NCBI RefSeq assembly: GCF_006874645.1
Contig: NZ_CP030082.1
Coordinates: 372,001-436,000 of the forward strand
Source of the DNA: Bdellovibrio sp. ZAP7
GTDB lineage: Bacteria; Bdellovibrionota; Bdellovibrionia; Bdellovibrionales; Bdellovibrionaceae
Direction of reading: 5' to 3'
DNA: 64,000 bases
Part shown: positions 33,881 to 42,782 of the stretch, in pieces
How positions within the stretch are numbered: position 1 is the first letter of the stretch
Layout of the letters: each line of letters begins with the position of its first letter
Notes under the pieces: generated by a model
What the model was told of the DNA's origin: nothing
What the model saw: the letters and a program-made list of their open reading frames with translations, nothing else
The model's database searches: none
Translations under genes and position numbers: made by a program

Positions 33881-33911
33881 AAAAAGGCTTCCAGTTACGG
33901 AAGCCTTTTTT
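33881..33911. terminator. Bidirectional terminator before valS
   Basis: AAAAAGGCTTCC, loop AGTTAC, GGAAGCCTTTTTT. It can end both the rightward gene at 33087 and leftward valS. Confidence 0.92.
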
Positions 33912-33985
33912 GTTTGTGCTCAAAGTTGTCGTTTTCGTTTCCGCTGCGGTACTGCACCGCATACGTAAACAGGACCTGGTACCTT

Positions 33986-36667
33986 TTATTGGAAGCGGGT
34001 TAGGGCGTCTTTCAAAGATTCCAATTGAACCTTTGATTGCGCTAGCAACGCGCGGTCTGCGGCGATCACATCTTCGTCTGCGTTTGCGACGAATTTCTCG
34101 TTCGACAATTTGCCAGACAGGATCTGGATGTCTTTGTTGAACTTTTCGATCGCCTTATTGATACGTTTGATCTCTTCGTCGAAATCAACCAAACCTTCAA
34201 GTGGGATGATCACTTTAACATTCGCATCTTTGACTGCTACTGGGGCCACTGCGCATTTCATTAGGTTGCCTTCAGCACCGATTTCCATGTTTTCAAGACG
34301 GCCCATAGTCATCAAAGCTGTGCGATTGTTTTCCAGGATGTGTTTCACTTGATCGTTCGCAACACCCAGGCGTACGTTTAATTTGATTGCCGGGCTGATG
34401 CGGTTTTCCCCACGGATGTTACGCATTGCTGTGATCACTTCTTTCACGATATCGATTTCAAAAGCAGATTCATTGGAAGCCAGCGCCAAGAACTCTTTAT
34501 CGTTACTAGTTGTTGGATATTGATCCACGATACAAGCCTCGCCTCTGATCGGAAGTTTTTGGTAAATTTCCTCAGAGATAAACGGTGTGAACGGGTGAAT
34601 CAGGCGCATGATACGATTCAGAACCTGAGCGATCACCAATTGAGTTGCCGCTTTTTCTTCTGCGTTGTTCCCATTCATGATTGGTTTTGTGAATTCGATA
34701 TACCAGTCGCAGAATTGATTCCAGATGAACTGATACAAAGCGATGGATGCATCAGAGAATCTCTCTTGATCCATGGCTTCTTCAACTTCTCTCGTTACTT
34801 CAGCAAGCTTTGTGATGATCCATTTATCGAAAACGCTGATGTGCGCTTTGTTAGGCAAAGCCTTTACACCTGCGGCTGGAGCTTTGAAATCAGAAAGATT
34901 TGAAAGTGCGAAACGAGCCGCATTCCAGATCTTATTCATAAAGTTGCGGTAGCCTTCCAAGCGTTGTTCGCTGAACTTAAAGTCTTTACCCGAGAACAAG
35001 TGAGCAGAGAAAGTAAAGCGCAGGGCATCTGCACCGTGCTTATCAATCATCTCTACCGGATCGATCGAGTTCCCCAAAGACTTGGACATCTTACGGCCCT
35101 GAGAGTCGCGAACCAAACCGTGGATGTAAACCGTTCTGAACGGAACATCACGTTTAAATTCCAGACCCATCATGATCATACGTGCAACCCAGAAGAAAAT
35201 AATATCGTGACCAGTTACCAGGTAACTAGTTGGGTAGAACGTTTTCAATGTTTCAGTCTCATTCGGCCAACCCATTGTAGAAAAAGGCCAAAGTGCAGAC
35301 GAGAACCAAGTATCCAAAACGTCGTCGTCCTGGTGAAGATCGTGCTTGCCGCACTTTTCACAAGCTGTGACGTCGGTTTCAGAAACTGTTTGATGGTTAC
35401 AGGAGTTGCAATACCAAACTGGAATACGGTGACCCCACCACAATTGGCGAGAGATACACCAGTCTTCGATGTTGTTTAACCAATGAAGGTAAACTTTTGT
35501 CCAAGACTCGGGTTCGAAACGGATGGTACCGCTTTCTACCACGCGTTTAGCAGGAGTTGCCAGCTGCTCCATTTTAACGAACCACTGTTCAGACAAGAAT
35601 GGTTCAACTACGGCGCCCGAGCGAGAGCAGTGACCTACAGAGTGAACGTGTGGTTCTTCTTTAACCAGCAAGTTTTGCTCTTTTAGATCTTCCACAACTT
35701 TCTTGCGAGCTTCCGCCACTTTCATGCCAGCGTATGGGCCCGCGTTTTCATTCATCTCGGCTTTTTTAGTCAAAAGATTGATGAATTCAAGATGGTGAGT
35801 TTTACCGATTTTATAGTCGTTGAAATCATGCGCCGGAGTGATTTTCACCACGCCCGAACCAAACGCTTTATCAACGTAAGTGTCAGCGATGATTTTGATC
35901 TTTCTGTTGATCAACGGAACGATCACAGTTTTTCCGATCAATGCCTTGTAACGTTCGTCTTCTGGATGAACGCACAAAGCTGTATCGCCCAGCATTGTCT
36001 CTGGACGAGTTGTCGCAACCGTCAAGAAACCAGAGCCATCCTCCAAAGGATAGTTAATGTGGTAAAGAGCGCCCTTCACTTGTTTGTGTTCAACTTCCAA
36101 GTCAGAAATTGCAGTTTCAAGAGGGCCTGACCAGTTCACCAAGCGTTGACCACGATAGATCAGACCTTTTTGGTGAAGAGTTACGAATACTTTGCGAACG
36201 GCTTTAGAAACACCATCATCCAAAGTAAAGACAGCGCGATCCCAATCACAAGAATCACCCAAGCGACGCATTTGAGAATAAATGCGATTTCCGTATTGAT
36301 GCTTCCAGTCCCAAACTTTTTCAACGAAAGCTTCGCGGCCTAATTCGTGGCGAGATTTGCCACCTTCTTTTTTAAGTTCACGTTCAACCACAGATTGAGT
36401 TGCGATACCGGCGTGGTCCGTACCTGGCAACCACATCGTGTTGTAGCCGCTCATACGCTTCCAACGGATAAGGATATCTTGGATCGTGTGATCCAATGCA
36501 TGACCCATGTGCAAGAAACCTGTGACGTTCGGAGGAGGTAAGATGATGGAGAATGGTGGTTTTGTGGATTTGTCCTGCGCTTTAAAAAAGCCGGAATTTT
36601 CCCACCACTGATAGGTTCTGTTTTCTACATCCGCGGGATTGTAGCGATCTGATAATTGTTCTGACAT
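33986..36667 (-). CDS. valS: Valyl-tRNA synthetase
   Basis: An 893-residue class I synthetase charging tRNA-Val. Signature motifs: PNVTGFLHMGHALDHT (HIGH-type), GRKMSKSLGNSIDP (KMSKS), and the editing domain with TTRPETMLGDTA. A zinc-ribbon-like CNSC / CEKC pair sits near 400. The C-terminal coiled arm (from LEGLVDFDEEIKRI) is typical of ValS. The ATG at 36667 is preferred over one eight residues earlier (36691) since GGGGTGCC precedes it and the earlier start adds no family sequence. It stands alone on the minus strand, with a terminator on its 3-prime side at 33881. Confidence 0.97.
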   Translation of the reverse strand: MSEQLSDRYNPADVENRTYQWWENSGFFKAQDKSTKPPFSIILPPPNVTGFLHMGHALDHTIQDILIRWKRMSGYNTMWLPGTDHAGIATQSVVERELKKEGGKSRHELGREAFVEKVWDWKHQYGNRIYSQMRRLGDSCDWDRAVFTLDDGVSKAVRKVFVTLHQKGLIYRGQRLVNWSGPLETAISDLEVEHKQVKGALYHINYPLEDGSGFLTVATTRPETMLGDTALCVHPEDERYKALIGKTVIVPLINRKIKIIADTYVDKAFGSGVVKITPAHDFNDYKIGKTHHLEFINLLTKKAEMNENAGPYAGMKVAEARKKVVEDLKEQNLLVKEEPHVHSVGHCSRSGAVVEPFLSEQWFVKMEQLATPAKRVVESGTIRFEPESWTKVYLHWLNNIEDWCISRQLWWGHRIPVWYCNSCNHQTVSETDVTACEKCGKHDLHQDDDVLDTWFSSALWPFSTMGWPNETETLKTFYPTSYLVTGHDIIFFWVARMIMMGLEFKRDVPFRTVYIHGLVRDSQGRKMSKSLGNSIDPVEMIDKHGADALRFTFSAHLFSGKDFKFSEQRLEGYRNFMNKIWNAARFALSNLSDFKAPAAGVKALPNKAHISVFDKWIITKLAEVTREVEEAMDQERFSDASIALYQFIWNQFCDWYIEFTKPIMNGNNAEEKAATQLVIAQVLNRIMRLIHPFTPFISEEIYQKLPIRGEACIVDQYPTTSNDKEFLALASNESAFEIDIVKEVITAMRNIRGENRISPAIKLNVRLGVANDQVKHILENNRTALMTMGRLENMEIGAEGNLMKCAVAPVAVKDANVKVIIPLEGLVDFDEEIKRINKAIEKFNKDIQILSGKLSNEKFVANADEDVIAADRALLAQSKVQLESLKDALTRFQ

Positions 36668-36778
36668 TGAGGCACCCCAATAGGTCTGCACTCCGACGTT
36701 GTCGGAGTAAGATTTTTAACCGTTTGAGTCTATCAGATTCAAGCCCTTAAGGATAGATCCAGCTCCGAAAACGTACTC

Positions 36779-36790
36779 GCAAAAGGTGCC
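36779..36790 (+). repeat. Copy of the dispersed GCAAAAGGTGCC motif
   Basis: GCAAAAGGTGCC in the gap between valS and the porin gene, matching the inverted pair at 5341-5350 and 5413-5422 in its first ten bases. No gene lies here. Confidence 0.55.
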
Positions 36791-36835
36791 TGGCGGTTTC
36801 TGCAGAAGCGATGCGTCGAGTTTTGGGCAAAAAAG

Positions 36836-36859
36836 AAGGGAGGCGATGAGGCCTCCCTT
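36836..36859 (-). terminator. Terminator of the second porin gene
   Basis: AAGGGAGGC / GCCTCCCTT with loop GATGAG; on the minus strand it is followed by CTTTTTT. It lies 30 bases past the porin stop. Confidence 0.9.
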
Positions 36860-36888
36860 GATAAAAGTCGGTTATGCGACTCTTTTGA

Positions 36889-37992
36889 CTATTTCAAGAA
36901 GTCAGCGTTCATACGAGCGCCGATCGTGATTTGGTCAACTTTAGCATCCGCTAAATTCGTTGCTGGAGCAGTTCTGTCTGAGAACTTCTGAGTCGTGTTG
37001 CTGTATGCAACGTGGTAACGGAAGTTAGTGTCAGCCATTGGTTTGAACTCAAGAACAGCACCATAACCCATGAATTCATTTGTACCGTTGTTAGCTGCAG
37101 TTGCGCTTGTTTCAACTTTTTCTGAAGAAGAAATAAGCTCTAGGCGTGGAGTCCATTGTTCCCAACCAGTGTAAGCAAGTTTACCGATCGCAGACCAGAT
37201 AGAGTCTTTCGCGCCAGTAGCGTCTCTTTTAAAGTCAGAAGCTGTGTAATCAACTTCCAAGTTCCAAGCTGCACCCATTGTCCAGTTGAAGCCAGCTGAG
37301 TACAAGTTGTACATGTCTTTAGTAGGTGTGCCTGTACCGTAGTGGTAAGACGCCATTACTTTGAAGTTTTTATCCATGAAAGCGCCTTTATAGATAAGGC
37401 CTTCCATCATTGCATTTGAAGTTGCAGCTGGAGGAGGTGCAGTTGGTGTTGTAGAACCATCTGGCGTTTTGAAAGCTACCAACGATAGAGATTGGTCTGG
37501 AGTTATGTTCCAAGCCAATTTAGCACCCAACACGTATAATAGGCTGGATGTATTCAACCAAAGACCTTGCAAATTTCCGTTTGGACCAGTCTTTGTGTAG
37601 GCTTGAGAGGTAAGGTACAAGTCTGCACCAGAAGTTTGAGACTCTAGAGTACCGTACTCAGATCCCAATTTACCGATTTGCAAAGACATGTCGCCCATTT
37701 TGTGTGTCAAGTAAGCGAACTCAAGAGCGGTTTGAGAGTTGTCACCCGCACCTGCAGTTTGTGTTGCATTTTTATTGTATGCAGCACGTAGACGCATAGA
37801 AAGTTCTTCGTTAACTTTTCCTTGGTAATCCAAGCGAATAGTTTTGAAGTAAAATTTGTTGGAATCCTGAAGCGCAGAGTCCGTGTACGTCGACGTATCG
37901 TAGTCTGCGCGAGCATCAAAATTCAAAGTACCAGCTTGTGCAGCAGATACAGCTGTTGTCGTAGCCAAAGCGGCGATGAAAAACTTTTTCAT
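36889..37992 (-). CDS. Porin-like outer-membrane protein, paralogue of the one at 21261
   Basis: A 367-residue barrel with signal peptide (MKKFFIAALATTTAVSAAQA) and alternating strands. It shares with the protein at 21261 a similar N-terminal strand, GKLGSEYGTLESQT against GKLEVNTGGFERQK, and FRYHVAYSN against FRYHVAYTS near the C-terminus, so they are paralogues of one family. The C-terminus (MNADFLK) again lacks a terminal Phe. Codon use is biased toward abundant-protein codons, though less so than in the other copy. Its promoter region is 37993-38245; TTGACT lies about 60 bases upstream of the ATG on this strand. Confidence 0.82.
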   Translation of the reverse strand: MKKFFIAALATTTAVSAAQAGTLNFDARADYDTSTYTDSALQDSNKFYFKTIRLDYQGKVNEELSMRLRAAYNKNATQTAGAGDNSQTALEFAYLTHKMGDMSLQIGKLGSEYGTLESQTSGADLYLTSQAYTKTGPNGNLQGLWLNTSSLLYVLGAKLAWNITPDQSLSLVAFKTPDGSTTPTAPPPAATSNAMMEGLIYKGAFMDKNFKVMASYHYGTGTPTKDMYNLYSAGFNWTMGAAWNLEVDYTASDFKRDATGAKDSIWSAIGKLAYTGWEQWTPRLELISSSEKVETSATAANNGTNEFMGYGAVLEFKPMADTNFRYHVAYSNTTQKFSDRTAPATNLADAKVDQITIGARMNADFLK

Positions 37993-38215
37993 TAAATGTC
38001 CTTCTATAAAAAGTTTTGGTTAATGTTCGTTATGTCCGTTAACGATGCCATTATGCTATAGTCAATTCTTTGGGCCAACAACGGAATATCCATTTATGTC
38101 GCTTGTCGGTGCTTTGCGTGTAAAAGACTTATCGTGCTTGGGAAATGACAGAGTGAAGTAAGGTTGTTGTTTCTAAGACACTAACAAAAAACTAACCAAG
38201 TAATGATGAAAAAGA

Positions 38216-38241
38216 AAACGGGGATTTTGAAATCCCCGTTT
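38216..38241 (-). terminator. Terminator of the MFS-rhodanese pair
   Basis: AAACGGGGATTT / AAATCCCCGTTT, with a T-rich run on the minus strand after the stem. Confidence 0.88.
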
Positions 38242-38245
38242 ATGC

Positions 38246-38575
38246 TTATTGGTTTTCTTTTTGTAATCCGGTGAAGCCGTTCTTCACCGTGTAGACATTG
38301 TTGAAGCCTTTTTCCTCCAGGGCTTGTACCACCGGGGAGTAAGTGTTTCCGTTTTGGTCGATGATAACGATGGGGTAGTGAGCAGGAAGCTTTTTGCTTT
38401 CAACCTGACTTACTATTTCATCTGTTGATCCCATGATCTGGCAGTTGTCGATATGTAGAGCTTCCACTTGTCCGTACAAAGACTTTAAATCCACTCCCAA
38501 GTTTACCAAAATCATGGGAATGCGGCCCCTGATCAAATTGTTGAATTGGAAATATCCAAGTTGAGAAATATCCAT
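38246..38575 (-). CDS. Rhodanese-like protein lacking the catalytic cysteine
   Basis: A 109-residue single-domain rhodanese fold: IPMILVNLGVD, PIVIIDQNGNTYSPVVQAL and GFNNVYTVKNGF follow the family layout. In the active-site loop the expected Cys is Asp73 (IIDQNGNTYS), so sulfur transfer is not expected; the only cysteine is Cys45. Similar inactive domains act as sensors or binding modules. It starts 3 bases after the MFS gene and is probably its co-transcribed partner. Confidence 0.85.
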   Translation of the reverse strand: MDISQLGYFQFNNLIRGRIPMILVNLGVDLKSLYGQVEALHIDNCQIMGSTDEIVSQVESKKLPAHYPIVIIDQNGNTYSPVVQALEEKGFNNVYTVKNGFTGLQKENQ

Positions 38576-38578
38576 GTT

Positions 38579-39796
38579 TTAACCTACACGCGCATGATCA
38601 GGGATCAGCTTGAAGTTGATGATAACGATAGCTAAAGCTGCAAATGCCAAGGTTCCAGAAACCCAGAAAGGCGCAGTCATCGCAACACTGCCGTAAAGGG
38701 CTCCACCGATTGCTGGTCCAAGGATGCGCCCCAAGGATGCCATGCTTTGAGTAACTCCCATTGCAGCACCTTGCTCTTTAGGATCTGTCAGCAAGCTGAT
38801 ACTGCCAAGCACGGAAGGATTTGATAAGCCATTACCCAAAGAAAGCAAAGTCATCGCGATCGCCATTCCGAAAAGAGTATCAGAGATAGCAATTGTAGTT
38901 AGTCCCACAGCAAAGCAAACCAAGCCCACGCGCAATACTTGGCGTTCGCCAAACTTGGGCAGCATACGGCGTACTAAAAAACCTTGCGTGAAAATAATAA
39001 TCAAACCGATGTAAGCAAAACCAAAGCTGACTTGTTTGATCGTCCATTGGAACTTATCACCCATGAACAGAATCAACGTGGCTTCCATTCCCGACATTGC
39101 CAGAGAGGAAAGCAAGAAAACCGACATCAAGGCGCCCACTGTTTTGGTGTTCAAATATTGCCACATAACAGAGAAACGTTTTTTCTTAGCTGCTGATTCA
39201 CTTTTCTCTGATAAAGATTCTTTCAGGAATTTGATGCCGAAAAGAAAGTTTGCAAAGCACAAAGCAGCGACCCAGCAAAATGAGAAAGAAGTATCAAAGT
39301 GCGGAGCTTCATTGATGTGATGACCCCAGACTGCAAGGAGACCACCCAGTGCCGGGCCCACCACGAAACCCAAGCCGAAAGCGGCGCCAATTAAGGCCAT
39401 GCCTTTGGAACGTTCGTGTTTGGGAGTGATATCGGAAATGTAAGCTGAAGCCGTGGATAGACTTGCGCCAAAGAATCCAGCAAGGAGGCGCGCAACAAAC
39501 AACCACTCAAGACTGCGGGCCCAAGCGAACAAGATATAAGAAAGTCCCTCGCCCAAAAGGCAGAACAATAAAATCGGGCGGCGCCCCATGCGATCACTCA
39601 GGCGGCCCCAAAACGGAGAAAACAGAAACTGCATCAAAGAATATACTGAGAGAAGCAAACCAGTTTGCAGAGCCGTGGCTCCAAAATTTTTGCTCAGGAG
39701 TGGGATGATTGGAATGACTACACCAAAGCCCACAAGATAAAGGAAAACAGTAAAAAATATGATAGCGAGCTGTGATTTATTTGATGTCGTGGTCAT
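38579..39796 (-). CDS. MFS transporter, TetA/multidrug-like
   Basis: A 405-residue 12-segment MFS transporter of the drug:H+ antiporter type. Motif A is plain (GRLSDRMGRRPILLF) and a motif-C-like stretch GLGFVVGPALGG is present. The start is ATG at 39796. It is divergent from the barrel gene at 39820 with only 23 bases between start codons, so promoters must overlap coding DNA or lie within this short gap. The rhodanese-like gene follows directly. Substrate unknown. Confidence 0.9.
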   Translation of the reverse strand: MTTTSNKSQLAIIFFTVFLYLVGFGVVIPIIPLLSKNFGATALQTGLLLSVYSLMQFLFSPFWGRLSDRMGRRPILLFCLLGEGLSYILFAWARSLEWLFVARLLAGFFGASLSTASAYISDITPKHERSKGMALIGAAFGLGFVVGPALGGLLAVWGHHINEAPHFDTSFSFCWVAALCFANFLFGIKFLKESLSEKSESAAKKKRFSVMWQYLNTKTVGALMSVFLLSSLAMSGMEATLILFMGDKFQWTIKQVSFGFAYIGLIIIFTQGFLVRRMLPKFGERQVLRVGLVCFAVGLTTIAISDTLFGMAIAMTLLSLGNGLSNPSVLGSISLLTDPKEQGAAMGVTQSMASLGRILGPAIGGALYGSVAMTAPFWVSGTLAFAALAIVIINFKLIPDHARVG

Positions 39797-39819
39797 GGGG
39801 TTGTTATTATTAGGAACTT

Positions 39820-40980
39820 ATGAAAATGGCAAATAATCTTCAGTGTTTGAGCGCGTTCCTATTGAGTTTATTGGTGGCAAGTTCCACCGCGATGGCCTTT
39901 GATAATTACAAAGAGTTTCGCCGGGATCGCTGGGATTTCGAATTGGGCACCAATTTCTTTTATTCTGAAGCCAATTATGAAAACTTTGGAGATGGATCAA
40001 ACAACCTAACCAGTGGAAACCATTACCAACTTTTGGATATGGATTTTAGCACGCGCTACATGCCGGCTAAGAATTGGTCCGTTTTCGCTTCAGGAACCAT
40101 GAGTTCGGCCGAAAGTAAGAACTCCGTCGCAACGCGCACCAACACGAGCTTTACGGATTTCATCGGGGGCCTAGATTTCATCGCCTATGATGGTTGGTTA
40201 CAGCTGGTGCCTGAGTTTGGGTTGTTGATTCCCTTTCAAGAGGTCAATGGAACTGGCGATGACGCTTTAAATTCCGAAGGCGTCTTTGAATTCTGGGGTC
40301 GCTTAACGGCGCAAAAAGATTTCGGCACAGTTCGCATGTATGGCTGGTTAGGATATGACTATCGTGGTGATGGCAGATCTTCGTTGTTTCCGTGGGGAGC
40401 TGGTTTGCAATTAAAAGCCAATGCGTTTCGCTTCGGTGGGGAGTTGATCGGCAGTCAGTCTTTATCCAACGACAAAGACACGAACACAAAATATATCCGC
40501 AATGCTTATCTGCAAAATGTGAATGCGGGATCTTATAAGTTTTATTCTGTGAATCCGTCTGTGATCGACACTCTTTTTTATGCCACGTGGGTGATTGATT
40601 CCAAGTGGAGTTTGCAAGCGAATGGTGGTGCAACGGTAGCTGGGGAAAATGCAGCTGCAGGTTACCACGTTGGCGGCTTTATTCGCTATAGCTTCGATAT
40701 GGCTGCAGGTTATGCTGAAGAAACATATACTCCGACTTACACTCCGACACCAAGCTCTGCGCCTGTTCCGACGGGACGTTCCGGTATGTATGATCGTTCT
40801 GATACTCAAATCAGCACTCCGAATACTCGCAAATTCAAAGAAGCGACTGACGATGGTGTGGATCAAAAGCAGTTCAAGCCTCGCCCGACAAAAAAGAAGA
40901 AAAAGAAATCTGATGTGAACCTGCAGCAGCAGTTGGATAAAACTGAATTTGAAGTAGAGCTAAAACGCGGCGGTCACTAA
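39820..40980 (+). CDS. Outer-membrane barrel protein with a lysine-rich C-terminal tail
   Basis: A 386-residue protein. Residues 1-27 are a signal peptide (ending SSTAMA). Residues about 30-290 alternate amphipathic strands and look like a beta-barrel. Then comes a threonine/proline linker (TYTPTYTPTPSS), and a tail of about 80 residues with a run of six lysines and a charged helix (KSDVNLQQQLDKTEFEVEL). Barrels normally end with the last strand; a long soluble, basic tail is unusual and could bind DNA, peptidoglycan or a partner on the periplasmic side. AGGAACTT precedes the ATG. The 3-prime end overlaps the convergent yggU gene by 21 bases. Confidence 0.78.
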   Translation: MKMANNLQCLSAFLLSLLVASSTAMAFDNYKEFRRDRWDFELGTNFFYSEANYENFGDGSNNLTSGNHYQLLDMDFSTRYMPAKNWSVFASGTMSSAESKNSVATRTNTSFTDFIGGLDFIAYDGWLQLVPEFGLLIPFQEVNGTGDDALNSEGVFEFWGRLTAQKDFGTVRMYGWLGYDYRGDGRSSLFPWGAGLQLKANAFRFGGELIGSQSLSNDKDTNTKYIRNAYLQNVNAGSYKFYSVNPSVIDTLFYATWVIDSKWSLQANGGATVAGENAAAGYHVGGFIRYSFDMAAGYAEETYTPTYTPTPSSAPVPTGRSGMYDRSDTQISTPNTRKFKEATDDGVDQKQFKPRPTKKKKKKSDVNLQQQLDKTEFEVELKRGGH

Positions 40981-41247
40981 AGCCTGAGCGTCGCTTAAAG
41001 AAATACCTTCGACATCGACAGTTTTCTGCCTGCCGGTGTCGCCTTTAACCAAAGTTATATTGCGCTTTGGAACCTTAAAAAATTTAGCCAGATATTCGAT
41101 CAGTTCGGCATTCGCTTCACCGTCAACCGGTGGGGCGGAGATCTTAATTTTTAGCATGCCGTTGTGGGGACCCACGATTTGATTCTTGGAAGACTTGGGC
41201 TGAATAAAAAGGTGGAGCCGAACTCCACCTTTGATTTCTTCAATCAC
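40960..41247 (-). CDS. yggU: YggU/DUF167-family protein
   Basis: A 95-residue protein of the DUF167 (YggU) family: RLHLFIQPKSSKNQIVGPHNG, KIKISAPPVDGEANAELIEYLAKF and NITLVKGDTGRQKTVDV follow the family closely. Its biochemical role is unknown. It is the last gene of the yggS-proC-divIVA-yggU unit and starts 9 bases after divIVA. It overlaps the convergent barrel gene by 21 bases, so no terminator separates them. Confidence 0.92.
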   Translation of the reverse strand: MIEEIKGGVRLHLFIQPKSSKNQIVGPHNGMLKIKISAPPVDGEANAELIEYLAKFFKVPKRNITLVKGDTGRQKTVDVEGISLSDAQALVTAAF

Positions 41248-41256
41248 GGACTTTAT

Positions 41257-41814
41257 TTACTCTGCAGATAGCGGAGAAATATTTGTCGAGCGTGTGTTGC
41301 CAGTCGCAGGACTTGTGCCATTTGGGTTATTTACAAAGTTTTGATTTTGCAAATGCATTTGTGGCATATACTTTTCGCCTTGTTCAAGCAATGAAAGATG
41401 AGCTTGCGCCAACGCTTTCAAATTTGCTTCAAACTGCATGCGAGCACGTTTAAGCTCATTCACTTCTTGATACATGCGTTTCAAAGAATCGCGGGAATCA
41501 CGAGTGATGATCTCGGCTTTTTGGTTGGCATCGGCAGTGATAAGCTTAGCCTCGCGTTCAGCATCCTGACGAAGGCGGTCTGCCATCTGAGTTGCTGTAG
41601 CGATTGTTTCTTTCAAAACTTGATCGCGCTCTTTATATTCCATCAAGGAAAGTTCTTTTTCGCGAAGAGCTTCTTTCAGAGAGTTTCTATCTTGAATCAA
41701 AGCTTCCATTTGTGCGGCGACCTGTTGGAGGAAATCCATAACCTCATCAGTGTCGAGACCCATCATTCTTTTACCAAATGATTTGTGAGCTATATCAATG
41801 GGTGTGATTTTCAT
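41257..41814 (-). CDS. divIVA: DivIVA-domain cell-shape/division protein
   Basis: A 185-residue DivIVA protein. The N-terminal membrane-binding motif is visible (ITPIDIAHKSFGKRMMGLDTDEV), followed by a long coiled coil (about residues 28-140) and a disordered Asn/Thr-rich tail. DivIVA gathers at curved membranes such as poles and septa and recruits partners. It is rare in Gram-negatives outside this group; in Bdellovibrio a DivIVA is known to influence cell morphology. It lies 61 bases after proC in a unit seen in many Gram-positives next to yggS and yggU. TGTTCCTCC on the complementary strand gives GGAGGAACA before its ATG. Confidence 0.93.
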   Translation of the reverse strand: MKITPIDIAHKSFGKRMMGLDTDEVMDFLQQVAAQMEALIQDRNSLKEALREKELSLMEYKERDQVLKETIATATQMADRLRQDAEREAKLITADANQKAEIITRDSRDSLKRMYQEVNELKRARMQFEANLKALAQAHLSLLEQGEKYMPQMHLQNQNFVNNPNGTSPATGNTRSTNISPLSAE

Positions 41815-41875
41815 GTCTGTTCCTCCTTGAACACTATGAAATAAGGATAAAAGTCTATTCAGGCACCCGGCAAGG

Positions 41876-42703
41876 TTATTTGATTTCCCGGGCCATTTCT
41901 TTGTTTCTCATCGCGGCCTTTTCGAAGCTGATTCGAAGGGCGCGCTCGATTTCAAGCTCTCTCATGGACTGAAGTCCAGCTGCAGTGACACCTTTTTTGG
42001 ATGTAACGCGGGCTTGGAGGTCTTCCACATTTTCCCGAGCTTGAGCTGCCAACAAAGAAGCTCCTACAAATGTCTCAATGGTCATGACTCGGGCTTCCTC
42101 GATCGAAAACCCGTGTTCTTCGATCCAATCCTGCCAGTACATCATCATTTCAAAGACAAATCCCGTTCCGCTGGAGCAAGAAATCATCAAAGCTTCGAAC
42201 TGATCTTCATCAGTTACTTTGATCACTCGGCCCAGGGGTTCGAACAGATCTTCAACTGTGCTTTCTAAAGCATCATCCTCGTCTTCATTTAATAGGTATC
42301 CTATAACTCCGCGACCGATAACGGAGGGAGTGTTGGGCATGACGCGAGCGATGCGAGCTCCATTTAAGAAGCGTTCAAGCATTTGCATGCGCACACCGGC
42401 GGCAACGCTGATAACAATTTTGTTTTCATCAAAAGCTCTTCCAACGGGTTCTAAAGCAGTTAGAAGATCCTGAGGCTTTACTGCCAGGATAATGATGTCA
42501 CAAATATCAATTAGGTCTTCGTTGTTCGGAAGAGAATTGATTTTATACTGTTCAACCAGTTTTACCAATTTTCCTTCTGATCTGTTGGTAGCGTAAATGT
42601 GATTAGCAGGAATACCGCCTTCGATAAGGCCTTTGATCATGGCTTGAGCCATGTTACCTGCACCCAGAAATCCGATTTTTTGAGCTTTGAGCAGTGGGTT
42701 CAT
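41876..42703 (-). CDS. proC: Pyrroline-5-carboxylate reductase
   Basis: A 275-residue ProC, the last step of proline synthesis (NAD(P)H-dependent reduction). Rossmann motif KIGFLGAGNMAQAMIKGL, then ILAVKPQDL, RVMPNTPSVIGRGV, SCSSGTGFVFEMM, and near the end VTSKKGVTAAGL. The usual GSGPAYVF and VTSPGGTT motifs are present in altered form, as in some other bacteria. It stands between yggS and divIVA and is likely co-transcribed with them. Cytoplasmic. Confidence 0.94.
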   Translation of the reverse strand: MNPLLKAQKIGFLGAGNMAQAMIKGLIEGGIPANHIYATNRSEGKLVKLVEQYKINSLPNNEDLIDICDIIILAVKPQDLLTALEPVGRAFDENKIVISVAAGVRMQMLERFLNGARIARVMPNTPSVIGRGVIGYLLNEDEDDALESTVEDLFEPLGRVIKVTDEDQFEALMISCSSGTGFVFEMMMYWQDWIEEHGFSIEEARVMTIETFVGASLLAAQARENVEDLQARVTSKKGVTAAGLQSMRELEIERALRISFEKAAMRNKEMAREIK

Positions 42704-42782
42704 AGATTCATCCTACCTTCAGCTTTGGTATTCGCCAAACGAAATCATCCACTATGTCAGACTCCGCCGAGCCTAATTTCGG

